Positions 23,228 through 35,329 of a stretch of 64,000 nucleotides of DNA are shown one piece after another. The notes beneath the pieces are model-generated. The model was not told where the DNA came from. It did no database searches and saw only the letters and a program-made list of their open reading frames with translations. The stretch's first letter is position 1, and each line of letters begins with the position of its first letter. The stretch is from Scenedesmus sp. ARA3. Lineage: Eukaryota; Chlorophyta; Chlorophyceae; Sphaeropleales; Scenedesmaceae. The DNA is taken from assembly GCA_004335835.1 (NCBI GenBank), contig RWJK01000070.1, forward strand, positions 1 through 64,000, given 5' to 3'. The translations under genes were made by a program, and so were the position numbers.

Positions 23228-25197
23228 TCAGCTGCGCCTGGCTGTGGGCCGCAGCGATGCAGCTGACCGCTCCGCCTTCACCTCCAGTGAGCCTGCGCTG
23301 ACGCTGCCGCCGCTGACGCCCTTCAGCCACTGCCACAGCTCGCTGGGAAGGCCGCGGCCCTCCAGCACAGCCCTGCAGGAACACCACACAGGCAGCAGGC
23401 CGAGCAGGGCACAGCAGCAGACGAATAAGCATGATTTGCAGTGGCCTTCCAGCACAGCCCTGCAGGCACCACACACACAGCAGGGTGCAGGCACAGCACG
23501 TAGTGAGCCCTTCAGCCACTGCCACAGCTCGCTGGGCCGGCCGCGACCCTCGAGCACAGCCCTGCAGGGGCACCACACAGGCAGCAGGGCGCAGGCACAG
23601 TTGTATAGTGAAACGTATGTAATCTCTATGTACACACAGCAGAGCGCAGGCACAGCACGTAGTGAGCCCTTCAGCCACTGCCACAGCTCGCTGGGCCGGC
23701 CGCGGCCCTCCAGCACAGCCCTGCAGGCAGCACACACACGTTTTCACATTTACATTTTCACACTTCACATTACACAAGTAACCTCGCCCGATTGGGGAGC
23801 CAATGACAGGCTCATGTGGCAGAAAGAAAGCAGAAACTGGACAAAGCAAGACACACAGCAGGGCGCAGGTCACAGCACCTAGTGAGCCCTTCAGCCACTG
23901 CCGCAGCTCACTGGGCCTCCCGCGGCCCTCCAGCACAGCCCTGCAGAGGCGCCACACACACAGCAGGGCGCAGGCACAGTTGTACAGTGAAAACGTATGA
24001 AAAAAAAATGTCTATGTACACACAGCACAGCGCAGGCACAGCACATAGTGAGCCCTTCAGCCACTGCCACAGCTCGCTGGGCCACTGCCACAGCTCACTG
24101 GGCGGGTCGCGGCCCTCCAGCACAGCCCTGCAGAGGCACCACACACACAGCAGGGCGCAGGCACAGGTGAATATTGAAAACATATGTGATCTCTATGTAC
24201 ACACAGCAGGGTGCAGGCACAGCACATAGTGAGCCCTTCAGCCACTGCCACAGCTGGCTGGGCCGGCCGCGGCCCTCCAGCACATCCCTGCAGGGCACCA
24301 CACAGGCAGCACGCCGAGCAGGGCACAGCAGCAATTTTGAGTTGGGGTGGAAACTTACACCACTGTAGGCCTATACTAAACATACGACTTGCGGAACGAT
24401 ATCCGCCGCACCTGCAGCCCTTTTCACCCTCCAGCAGCTGGCCCAACACCTCAGGGCCATCGTCCACCAGCCTGGAGCGGCTCCACCCCGAAGCTGCCGT
24501 ACCACTGTGCTTGCACTATAGACATCACAAACAATGATACATAACTGTTACAAGCCAGGTATGTGACAGTTATATGACAGCCGCCGCACCTGTAGCCCTC
24601 CAGCAGCTGGCCCACCACCTCAGGGCTCTCATCCACCAGCTCCACCCTGAAGCTGCCATAGCAGTTCAAACTCATTCACAATTCTAATCAAAAATACGCT
24701 TACGTTACATGACAGTTGTATAACAGCCGCCGCACCTGTAGCCCTCCAGCAGCTGGCCCACCACCTCGGGTGCCTCATCCACCAGCTCCACCCTGAAGCT
24801 GCCATACCATTGCATGCCTTACTCTTCACATTACAAATATCAAATGCATAACTGTTCTATGCCAGTTGTATGGCACCCGCCGCACCTGTAGCCCTGCTTA
24901 GCTGGCCCACCACCTTCGGCGCCTCGGCCACCAGCTCCACCCTGAAGGTGCCATAGCACTTCAAACACATTCACAACATGATATTTGAAAAATACGCTTC
25001 TGTTACACGACAGTTGTATCACAGCCGCCGCACCTGTAGCCCTCCAGCAGCTGGCCAACCACCGCGGGTGCCTCATCCACCAGCTCCACTCTGAAGCTGC
25101 CGTAGCCGGCAGCAGCCAGCCGCGGCAGGTAGTACAGGCCTGACTGAGCGGCTGCGTTGAACACGGTGTTCCTGCAGGGAGGTATTGTTCGGCACGT

Positions 25198-25236
<39 letters not shown>

Positions 25237-26962
25237 GCAGCAGCAGCAGCAGGATCAGCGGTCCAAAGCCCTTGTCTGCTCTCTTCCAGCTGTTGATGCC
25301 TAACACAGCAGGAGCTACCAACTTAAAAGCCACGGCTGGCCCCGCTTCACAGTGACAGCCGTCACAGGCGCAGATCAGTCAGGCCCTGGTTACAGCTGCT
25401 CACACACCCCCTTAGCTGATTGACATCTAAGTGATGTATGACGCACGGTAAGGCCGGCTGCCACACCTGCAGCCCGTGTCTTGCCGGCACCAGGTGGCCT
25501 TCCCACACACCAGCCCACATACACTCCCGCAAAAGCCGACCAATGTTTCAGCTGAGCCTGATCGAACTTGCAGCTAAGAAACCCAGCACATTCATCGAGC
25601 CTTTAGCACGTGCACCTGCAGCCCATGTCGGCCAGCACCAGGTGGCCTGCCCACAAACCAGCCCACATGCACTCAGAGCCCAAGCCAACAAAAACAGCAA
25701 CATTTAGCGCAGGAACTGAACAGATCAGCGCGCGCACCTGCAGCCCATGTCAGCCAGCACCAGGTGGCCTGCCCACTCATCAGCCCACGTGCCCTCAGAA
25801 CACAAGCCAACAAAAACCAGCAACATTAGCACAGCAGTTCAACGGATCAGCAGCCGCACCTGCAGCCCATGTCGGCCAGCACCAGGTGGTCTGCCCACAA
25901 ACCACACACCCTCAACACCCAAGCTGACTAGCCCACAATCAGACAGCAACTCAACGGAGCAGCAGCCGCACCTGCAGCCCATGTCAGCCAGCACCAGGTG
26001 GTCTACCCACACAGCAGCCCACATACACTCCAGCCTCAGCTGACTAGTGTGTAACAACCCTGTTCCAAAAGCCAAGCTGACCAACATCTTAGCACATTTA
26101 CTGAATGATGCTCGCGCTGCCAGCCGCACCTGCAGCCCATGTCGGCCAGCACCAGGTGGTCAGCCCCCGTGCTGTCCCTCAGCTGCAGCTCGTGCCGCTC
26201 ACAGGGGTGCCCGCAGTCCAGGTAAGAGTTGCCCTGGGACAAAAACCTGGTGCATCACAAGGCATGAGAGGCATAATGTGCATGCTGTAAAGAGCACAAA
26301 CTGCAATGCAGTAGTGAAATTTTGTGCGGCAGGTGGGTGCCGGCAGTCCAGATTTGAGCGGTGCGTCAACAGGATATACATAACCTGCCACTTGCACAAC
26401 ACATGGCTACCAGCGGTGGTCGCTAGGCTGCTTGCATGTATCCGATTGCAATCGTTCTGGCAACAACAGCACGCACCTGCAGAACACGCAGTGCTCCGTG
26501 TGGAAGATGGGCACGTGCTGGTGCACAATGGCCTCCAGCTGACACGCACGCCCTGCGGCATGTACAAGCAGCATAGGCACAGTTATAAGGCAAGTTTGTT
26601 TGTCAGACAGACATGTGTAGCAGCTGCTGAAGTGTGTAACAACAGGCTGATAAACGGTGCTGGTGCACGATAGCCTCCAGCTGACCCACACGCTCTGTGG
26701 CAAGCACGCAGCACAAGCACAGTTGCAAGGGAGCCAGACATACATATGTAGCAGCTGCTGCAGCGTGCAAGAAAAGCAGGGCTTACACCAGACCCTGAGA
26801 GAAGCTGACAGCAGGGCAGACATACAACTAACATGAATGAAATAGTCAAGTGCACAGCAGGTCTCACCTGCGCCCTCGCCCTCAGCCAGGCCTGCCAGCT
26901 GCGCCGCATTCGAATCATGCAAAATGCAAACTCCACATCAGCGGCAGCCGCAGTCTCATCAT

Positions 26963-26994
<32 letters not shown>

Positions 26995-27553
26995 GCGCTC
27001 ACCTGCGCCCAAGCCCTCAGCCAAGCCTGCCAGCTGTGCCGCATTCAGGTCATGCGTGGGGCACAGCCGGCTGAGCCCGCTGCCCAGCAGCAGCCCAGCA
27101 GCCAGCACATTGGCCGCATTCAGGCTGAAGTCCCCTTCCAGCCTCGGAATGACAACACGCTCCGCTGCTGCAGCACTGTCTGCGCCGTTGCCATCTGCAT
27201 CACCATCTGCATTGTTGTTGCTGCTGCTGCTGCTGCTGTCGAGTGCCCCTATGCCCTGTAGCTCTGCCCCCGGCCCTCCCAAGGTCAGCAGCTGCTGCAG
27301 GCACCCCGCGCCACGCAGCAGCAGCGCGTCAGCGCCAAGCCCCAGGTAAAACCACAGCAGCCGGCTCTCCCCGGGTTTTAGGATGCGCGGCAGCGCTACA
27401 ACAGCTTGCCGGCCGGCACCCTGCACTGCTGCGACTGCTTGCTTGAGTCCGTGTGCTTCTAAGAAGTCGAGGATGATTTCATCGAGCCAAGGCAGCTGCA
27501 GCGCTGCTTGCACTTGACCAGGCGTGCGGCAGAGCACGCGCAGCTTAGGTGCG

Positions 27554-27593
<40 letters not shown>

Positions 27594-29922
27594 TTTGACT
27601 GCTGCTGCTGGTCGGAGCAGCAGCTGCTGAAGCAGAGGCAAGCATGTCAGGCAGCACCTGCTGCTGCGGCATGCCCTGGTCGAATGACATGGAGTGGCGC
27701 AGGGCCAGCAGCTGCTCTGCTGCCGCTCTGCGCACCGCCTTGAAGGCGCTTGCAGGAAGGAACAGCCCTGGACACAGCAGGGTATAGGTTTGAAGAGAAT
27801 ACAAAACAGAACAGCGGTGCAGCACAAGGGTCAAGCTTGATAGGAGGATGTAAAGTTTTTGCGCCAGTGCAAAGAGCATTGAACATGATAGTCAAGAAGT
27901 GGCCCCAGGGCTGGCGAACCCATCACAGCATCTGCCAGCTGCACTGCAAATTCAAATTGTGTTACTTCTGTTACTTTTGTCTGCCCGACACGGCACCGCT
28001 CGCGCGTGTGCTTGGCGGCGCGGGGGTGGCTAGCCGGGCAGCTGCACAACATGCAGGTGCTGTAGCATCAGATAGCGCAGCTGCCGTGTGGCTGGCTGGC
28101 AGCCGCATGAGCCGCTGCAGCAGCGCTGCAGCGGTGGGGCAGCGATGCATTCCTCACGAGCTGATAAACGATACACAATGAACCAAGTGGCGGCACTGTG
28201 CAGCCGCACTGTTGCATGCAGGTTGCACCGACTGAGCGCGCGCTGCCTGTTGAAAACGTACCTTGCTGCAGCTGCACCCGGGGCACATCCATGCATGATC
28301 GAGCCAGGCTGTTGTCCCCAGCTGGCCAAAACACAACAATTGAAGACCAGTCAAACAGCCACACTATGCCGCTCAATGAGTCAATACTATGCAAGTGCGC
28401 AGTAAGCTTACCTTGCTGCAGCTGCAGACCGGACACATCCACACATGATGGTATCAGCGAGTTATCGCCCAGCTGCCCAACAGCAGCCGCCACTTCTTCC
28501 TGGCTCAGCGGCCGCTGCGCTGCCTGCTGCAGCAGCACACTGCCGGTATCTGCTGCCACGCTGTTGCCATCTTGGTCAGTCAGCTGCAGCTGCAGCGCGG
28601 TGCCCAGTGCGCCGGAGACATGCACCTGCAAAATGCGCGAGGGGAGGATGGAGTGCAGGCAAGAGCAGGGCAGCACAACACACTGCTTTATTAGATGCAA
28701 TTGGTGTGTTGGCTGCACGGCAGCGTAGTGCCTAGTGAGTCGGACACATGCACCTGCAGGGTGCGGGTTCATTCACCTGCAGGGTGCGGGTTCCTGCACC
28801 TGCAGGGTGCGGGTTCATAAAGCGGAGGGCAGGGCGAGAGTAGGGCAGCACAACACAGTGTTTAATTGAATGCAGTTTGTGTCAGCTGCAGCTGCAGCGG
28901 GGCGCCCAAAGCGCCAGAGACATGCACCTGCAGGGAGCAATGTCTGAAGACATGATGGAGGGATTTGGTAGCAGGAATGAGGTGGCAGCTTGAGAACAGT
29001 GCTAGAAGTGTTTGGTGTGTCAGCTGCAGCTGCAGCGCCTAGTGTGCCGCAGACATGCATCTGCAGGGTGTACGAGACGCGACAAACCATGGTTGGTGGG
29101 GCAGCACAAACACACATCAGGGTAGACAACTGGTGTGTTTCAGCTGCAACTGCAGCCGGGTGCAGTGTGCGCCGGAGCACGTGCAGGGAGCGCAAGTGAG
29201 AGAGAAGGGGACGAGAGAGAGCGGGGAGAGTGGGCAGCATAACACCGCACAAACAAGCACCAGCAACCCAATCAATCCTCTGCACGCTGAAACATGCATC
29301 CGCACCCAGAAATATTGCACTAGCGCCAGAAACACCAGCGTAAAAGCAGCGTAGATGTCTCCTCATCAAAGCCCCACCTGCACCGGCAGCTTGCGCGCGC
29401 TGCTACTGCTGACGGCTTCGTAGCTGGCCCGCAGGCGCGACTCAAGGGCAGGGTCCCTGCTCTTCCACACCAGGTCCCCGGAGCGCAGCCGATTTAGCCG
29501 CACCTGCAAACAAAATGCAGCAGCAGCAGCATAGTTTAGGATAGCGAATGCAAGGCATCAGTGTGGGCATCAGTTTGGGCCGCGCCCACACCAGGTGCCT
29601 CGGGCACAGCCGCACATCCCGGCCACATGCAAGCGGATGCATGCGGTCAGCACACGCAATGTACGCAACACATGCATCAGCACACACGCATGCGCCAGCG
29701 GTTGTACAGCTGATCAGTCCTATGCGTTCCTGAGGAAGCAAACTTCAACTCCCTGGAAAATAACATGACTCACCTGGTCCGGCCCAAACACCAGCTCCAC
29801 TGAACTGCCAGCAGCAGCCTCTCCCTCAAGCTTCCTGCTGCTGCTGCTGCCGCTGCCGGAACCCCTACCACTGCCTCTGCCCCTGCTGCCGGCCCCTCTA
29901 CTGCTGTCCCTGCCATCCCTGC

Positions 29923-29955
<33 letters not shown>

Positions 29956-32244
29956 TGAACATGTCCCAGACAGCCCCGCCTTCCTCATCCCTCTCCGGCA
30001 TACCCTGGTCAAACACAAGCCCATCGCCACGTTTGACCGGGTTTAGCAAGCCCTGAATAACGACCCCGCGGCTCGTAACAGCTGACACGCGGCCTAGGCA
30101 CAGCCCTCTGTGCCTTGGTGCCCTGCCCCGGACTAACATCTGATGCTGCGAGCCTTCAAGGAATCCTGGTGTGAGGCCGTTGAAGGTGTCATCTTGCCCC
30201 CTGCTAAAAACTTGAGCCAAGTTGGCAAGCAGCTGAGGGTCAATCTGACCCGTAACTGCTGCTGCTGCTGCTGCTGCTGAGGAGGAGGAAGAGGAGGAGG
30301 AGGAGGAGGAGGAGGAGGAGAGTTTTGTGCTGTTGCTTGTGTGTGTGCTAGTGCTGCTGCTGCTGCTGGCGCTGCTGTTGCTGGCAATGCGCTCCAGCTG
30401 CTGGCGCTCCTGCTGCAGCAGCTGCTCCCAGGCAGCATCCACTCCTGCAAGCCACACATGAGCAACTAGATCAGATAGCCCGCAACCACAATCTCTCAAT
30501 CTCAAATGTCCTCATGCCTGTGCAGTGGCTGTGCAATGCCAGCACATGGGAGAGTCAACACCAGCATGAGCGCCATGCGACGCGTGCAATTGTCGACACA
30601 CGTGGCACGCCGCACAGTGAAAAAATGTGTGCACCCACCCTCCCCCCGCAATCAAGCTGATCGCGCTGCCTCACCTGCCCTGTAGGCTGCGGTGGTGGCT
30701 GCAACATATTCTGGCCCCTTGAGCCGCCCCTCAATCTTGAAGCAGCCCACACCAGCTAACTCAATAAATATAACAAACATACAGCTGACAAGCATGCCTC
30801 TCTCACCTGCCCTGTAAGCAGCAGTGGTGGCAGCCACGTACTCCGGCCCCTTGAGACGCCCCTCAATCTTGAAGCAGCCCACACCCGCAGCGATCATGGC
30901 TGGCAGCTGCTGCAGCGCCATGAGGTCCTGGGGGCTCAGCAGGTAGCTGATGTCAGCGAGGTCCTGCAAGCAGTCAGAAATAACGTAACATAACAGGTTT
31001 TCAAACATGAGTAACAGAGTGCAGCTGATCTTTGTTGGTATAACTAACAATGTATGTTTGCTTCAAGATACATGTGGATGTCAGGATGTGCAAGTTCCCG
31101 CTCGCATTTTGTCAAGTTCCTGCCAGCTGGAAACATGTTGGTTATAAAAAGCATAACACATCCCTGGTCAACCTTCTCACCTTAATTTGACCGTCCACAA
31201 TCAGGCCGTATGGCATCCTGCAAGCCTGCGCACACTGCCCCCTGTTAGCACTCCTGCCCCCCCATGCCTCACTGCTGTAGCATTGCCCGCTGTAGCTCAC
31301 ACACAGCGCCCCGTGACAGAAGGCCTCAATTTCGACTCCAGTGTCTGCTGACACTGCGTCGATTTCGCTGACACTCAGCTCGCGGCCAACCACCACACGG
31401 CTGACGCCAAGGCCTGAGGTGGGATGTGACGGGCAGTGAGCAGGCGACAGCACATCAGCAGCAGCAGCAGCAGCATGTGTTAGACGCTGAACTGGTGGTA
31501 AGCAGCGCCTTGTCTTATTGTGGCAGAATGCCTCCATCTCAACGCCAGTGTCGGCTGACACGGGTTGATTTCTGTGTCGACACACTCAGTTCGCGGCCGA
31601 CCACCACACGGGTGACGCCAAGGCCTGAAATGGGGAGCGATGGGCAGTGAGCAGGCGGCAGCACACCAGAAAGGCAGCAGCAGCAGCAACAACAGCATGA
31701 ATTGGATGCTGGACTGGTGAGAAGGCAGTGTACTGTGGCGAAACGCCTCTGTCTCAACGCCAGTGTCTGCTGACACGGCGTCGATTTCTGACACACTCAG
31801 CTCGCGGCCGACCACCACGCGCGTGACGCCAAGGCCTGTGATGGTAGGTGACGGACAGTGAGCAGGCGGCAGCAGCATATGGCAGCAGCACAGCAGCAAA
31901 GGTGTTGGTGGGCTGTGACTGGCTAGTGATCAGCAGCAAGGGTGGCAGCATTGACGCACATGTACTTACATGGCATGACCAAAGTGAAGCAACAGCAACA
32001 AACCCCAACCAGAGCCACGCATTTCACACAAGAAAACACCAGACCATCACTCCACTCCAACGCTGATAGACATGCATAGAAGCCTTTTCATCAAGATCCG
32101 TTTACTGATAACAACTGACCTGCGGCAAACTCAGCGCCCTCTGCGCTGGTGATGGACATCTGTGTTGAGCCGTGAATGGCCAGCTGCGGCGCCACCCTGC
32201 GGATCAGCGCCACGGCACCCACATCCTGCACGCCACACCACCAC

Positions 32245-32275
<31 letters not shown>

Positions 32276-32775
32276 GTCAATCCACCAGCATCGCTCACCA
32301 GCCAGCAGCATGGCATGAAAGTCCTCCGGTCACTTGCCTGAAACCACTAGCGCAGGCTGGTGGCAGTCGCTTGCAAGGCGCATGTGCCACGCCTTGTGGC
32401 AAAAACCTGAACCCTTCAAGGCAATCCAGACCCTAGGCAACCGCACCTGCACGATGACCGCGTCCACGCCTGCTGCCGCCAGCTGGCGCACCAGCGCCTC
32501 CAGCGCAGACAGCTCCTCGTCAAACACCTGGAGTGGCAGCGGTTTGCAACATGAGGCAGTCAAGCAGCGAAGCGAGAAGGAGGTGTGATGGCACCATATG
32601 CAACAGCAGAAAAACTTTGTGGCATGAGCACACTCGGCACATCAAGACGGCTTGAGCATTCACAGGTTGCCGCACGCCTCACCAGGATGTTGAGCGCCAC
32701 GTAGCCCTTCACGCCGCGCTCATGCAGGTAGGCCATGACAGACGGCAGCTCCTCAGCCTCAAAGTTGGCGGCACT

Positions 32776-32865
<90 letters not shown>

Positions 32866-33644
32866 CTGACCACAGCCACCAGCAAGCAGCAGGAGTAGCA
32901 GAGGCATTGACCACAGCCACCAACAAGAAACACAAGATTGCCGGCAAAGCCAGTGGTGGCAACTACCACTGCTGTCAATCATGAACTGTTTGTCAACTGC
33001 CTCAGGAAGAGAACTACAAAGCCATTTGCCCACTTGCCGCATCTCGTCACTGCTGCTGCAGCTTACCGTGCGCGAGCGTTGAAACCTGGGACACCAAAGT
33101 AGACGGCGTCAGCTCCGTTCTCAACAGCAGCACGCAGCTGCGGCCAGCCTCCAGCAGGAGCCAACACCTCAGGCTTCGTGGCAGGTCGCCTGCTGCTGCT
33201 GCTGCTGATGCTGCTGTTGAGCCCTCCAGCTGCTGCTGGCATCACAGCTGCTGCTTGTGGGTGCTGCTGGTGCCGTTGGTCTGCTGCAGCCTTGCTACTG
33301 CTGCTGCTGCTGCTGGTTGGGGTGGCTGTAGCAGCGCCTGCTGTTGCCCCGAAGCTGCCAGTGCTACCGACAACAGTACCAGAGGTGCTGTTGAGCCAGG
33401 GGATGGCCAGACCCTGCTGCTGCTGCTGCTGTTGCTGTTTTGTGGTGCTGCTGCTGGAGGGATCTTGGCCCGCTTCACCTGTCTGCTGCTGCAACGTGAG
33501 TGAATACAGCTCAGGGTTCTTCCTGGCTGCAACCTCGCGAGGATGACGCTGACGCGGCTGCTGCTGATGCTGCCGCTGCTGCTGCTGCTCGTCTCGCTTG
33601 GCTTGCCTGTTGCCTGCAACATAGCTGCTGCCGCTCCCGCTCCC

Positions 33645-33702
<58 letters not shown>

Positions 33703-34085
33703 CTGCCAGCTGCAGGAGGCTTGGTAGCAGGTGGAGGCGAGCGGCCCACAGCTGGACCTTGTGCCCCGCGCTTCTGCTGCCACTGCTGCTGCTGCTGCTC
33801 CTGTGGCTGCTGCTGTGGTGTTCGCTTTGGAAGCTGATCCCCAGGGGGTGAGGGATTCAACGTGGGCCTGCTGCCACTTGTTCGCCTGGGCGTGCTGCTG
33901 CTACTGCCTGCTGGTCCCGTTGCTGCTGTTCTGCTGCCATGGCAGACGTGAGATGGGTTCCTGCAAGTTACATGAGGAAGTTTGAGCTGTTCTGGCTCGA
34001 GAAGCGGCGAACTGGAACTACTACTACCACTAGGGTCATCAGGCCGACTGCTGCTGCTGCTCCGGTTGCTGACGTGCAACAGCAT
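23228..34085 (-). CDS. peptidase U32 family protein (RlhA/TrhP-like, long form), 14 exons (gene D)
   Basis: Exons: 34085-33067, 32773-32683, 32527-32447, 32225-32120, 31413-31181, 30963-30807, 30444-29774, 29503-29378, 28625-28412, 27767-27003, 26552-26477, 26246-26130, 25171-25034, 23372-23228. The total is 3939 nt, 1312 aa, all in phase. The first about 300 residues are Ser/Gln/Pro-rich low complexity, possibly with a plastid transit peptide. The U32 domain then starts (EVLAPAGGWPQLRAAVENGA), followed by VKGYVALNILV and the Cys signature CHGALCVSYSGQC with Cys465, 470, 477, 493 and 497. Next come YLLSPQDL, GCFKIEGRLKGPEYV, VKRGDGLVFD, and the C-terminal block HTEHCVFC, DCGHPCERH, LADMGCR, FRVELVDE, LWQWLKG. 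Characterised U32 members (RlhA, TrhP) make 5-hydroxy-pyrimidines in rRNA or tRNA. A plastid RNA-hydroxylation role is inference. Splice-edge copies flank seven of the exons. Confidence 0.9.
23425..24300 (-). repeat. six acceptor-side copies of gene D exon 14
   Basis: The start of the last exon (encoding AVLEGRGRPSELWQWLK) with its CTGCAG acceptor recurs at about 23440-23475 (short), 23500-23572, 23655-23732, 23875-23945, 24045-24132 (with an internal partial duplication) and 24222-24298. Units are about 150-200 bp and separated by ACACACAGCAGGGCGCAGG-type intron sequence. The functional start is 23372. Confidence 0.9.
24395..24965 (-). repeat. four donor-side copies of gene D exon 13
   Basis: The end of exon 13 (encoding FRVELVDEAPAVVGQLLEGY) with its GTGCGGCGG donor recurs at about 24868-24955, 24728-24812, 24583-24662 and 24408-24500. 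The period is about 145 bp. Each copy is followed by TGTATAACTGTTA-type intron sequence. The functional end is 25034. Confidence 0.9.
25195..25250 (-). repeat. CTG (sense) run before gene D exon 13 acceptor
   Basis: About 16 interrupted CTG units on the sense strand lie 25 nt upstream of the acceptor of exon 13 at 25171. Confidence 0.8.
25460..26005 (-). repeat. five donor-side copies of gene D exon 12
   Basis: The end of exon 12 (encoding HLVLADMGCR) with its GTGCGG donor recurs with a period of about 120 bp at about 25970-26003, 25853-25890, 25733-25770, 25608-25647 and, decayed, 25462-25500. The functional end is 26130. Confidence 0.9.
26640..26910 (-). repeat. copies of gene D exon 11 start and exon 10 end
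   Basis: At about 26658-26700 lies an acceptor-side copy of exon 11 (QLEAIVHQH region). At about 26866-26910 lies a donor-side copy of the end of exon 10 (AAQLAGLAEGEGAG region). Both are in intron 10, in the expected order. Confidence 0.8.
28262..28330 (-). repeat. donor-side copy of gene D exon 9
   Basis: About 60 bp similar to the end of exon 9 (28412-28475) with an intact GTACG-type donor context. It lies in intron 9 and is interrupted. Confidence 0.75.
28735..29190 (-). repeat. series of acceptor-side copies of gene D exon 9
   Basis: The CTGCAG acceptor with the first nucleotides of exon 9 recurs at about 28745, 28775 and 28798 (short, 20-30 bp spacing). Longer copies follow at about 28880-28932, 29018-29066 and 29138-29188, some including the QLQLTD-coding part. 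The functional start is 28625. Confidence 0.8.
30672..30775 (-). repeat. donor-side copy of gene D exon 6
   Basis: About 95 bp repeat the end of exon 6 (encoding GVGCFKIEGRLKGPEYVAAT) with a good GTGAGG donor and no stop. The copy is almost intact and carries an acceptable AG near its start, so it could be spliced as a pseudo-exon. Confidence 0.85.
31440..31850 (-). repeat. two acceptor-side copies of gene D exon 5
   Basis: The first about 90 nt of exon 5 (encoding GVTRVVVGRELSVSEIDAVS) with its CAG acceptor recur at about 31740-31842 (in frame, no stop for over 60 nt) and about 31530-31630 (frame broken by a short change). Each is followed by a CTG-rich stretch. The functional, full-length copy starts at 31413. 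Confidence 0.9.
32777..32863 (-). repeat. 29-unit CAG/CTG run at gene D exon 2 acceptor
   Basis: Pure CAG on + (CTG on the sense strand), about 29 units. It merges into the CTGCAG acceptor of exon 2 at 32773. Confidence 0.95.
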
Positions 34086-34443
34086 AGCAAGTGCTGCTGT
34101 GGCAGTTTAAACTGGACCATATACACCAATGGGCAGCAGTATGTACGGCTGGCTGCGTACCCGGAGCTTCGCGGACACGATGTGCGGCCCGAAAGCAGCA
34201 TGTTGCCTCCAGACTTCAGCTAGCTTACGAGCAGCAACCCTAATGAGTTGATGTACAATTAACAAGCGTCCCGTAAGCTTTGTATCGCACTCGAAATGAG
34301 CTGAGTTGCGGTGTTGCAACAGCAGCAACAGAGTCTTGCTTCAGCTGATTGCTGTAGCCCAGTGACGTGCACCACAAAGTCCCCGCACTGCTAGCATCAA
34401 CATGACGAATGTAATGTTAACCCAGCCTTGTGTTCCTTGCTTG

Positions 34444-34448
34444 TTACA
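34444..34448 (-). terminator. candidate poly(A) signal TGTAA (minus strand) for gene E
   Basis: TTACA on +, about 1.2 kb downstream of the first stop of gene E. It would place the duplicated terminal-exon copies inside the 3' UTR. Confidence 0.3.
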
Positions 34449-35329
34449 TGGGGCAAACAGCCCATAAAACATCTACCACCTTAGTAGTTCTAGTGGGTGG
34501 CACAACCCAGCATGGCGTGCGGGGCAGGTGGCATTTGTACCGCTATGCAACGCGCCTTGAAACGCAAACACATATGAGTTCATCTTATGTCAAGCTGCCA
34601 TGCCAGCCCAGTTGAGTGAATGCCTTTTCAAACATATATGATGCTTGCAGATCACATGAACTTCAGGGTGAAACACCGACTACAGGAGACCCACACCACA
34701 GTCAAGCACCATCAGCTCTGGCAGCAGCAGCAGCAGCAGCAGCAGCCAGGTGATGGTTATCATAAATTCCAAACACATCCTTGATCATAACGTGCTTGCA
34801 GATACTGTTGCAGTGCCAGGAAGAAGTGGGACAGTGTGGGTACCCACCGGTCCCCGCACACTCAATGAAGATCTGTCATGCACTGTCAGCTTCTGAGCAG
34901 GCAGGCATGAACCAAACAGCAGGTACATGGAACGGATGCTGCCTGAGCATGCAGAATGCACAGGTTTGTGGTTGGTTAGGAAAAACAACAGGGCTGAACC
35001 AGCCAATTGGGCAATCATTGGCATACAAAGCCGTGGTCGCCCTGCTGTCGCCGTAACGTGTGGCATGTTGTGATGATACATGTAGTCAACCCATGTGTCA
35101 GTCAGTCTCACAGAAGATATGTGATGAGGGAGTGCACTGCTAGGTGCAGTGACCAACACCTTATCAAAAAATGGCAGATGGCGCAACAGCCAGTGCTTGT
35201 ATTGGCAAGGACAGGGCAGTGCCGCGGTATGAATGCGTGGCTGGCTGGGATGAAAGCAACAGGCATGTTTCACCGGCTGCAGTGCTTTGATCAACCGTCA
35301 ACCAAAGCATGCACATCACACACCAAAGT

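Noticed and set aside
23121..23957. 278-codon minus-strand frame at the end of the U32 gene
   Set aside because: It is a read-through of several copies of the exon 14 acceptor edge in a shifted frame (repeats of LQGCAGGPRPAQRAVAVAEG).
25438..26043. Regularly spaced repeats of about 120 bp resembling an array
   Set aside because: Not a CRISPR. The repeats are the end of U32 exon 12 with its donor, the spacers are similar to one another, and the genome is eukaryotic.
26833..27261. Plus-strand Ser/Ala-rich frames around 26830-27350
   Set aside because: They are opposite the well-supported exon 10 of the U32 gene and consist of trinucleotide-repeat translation.
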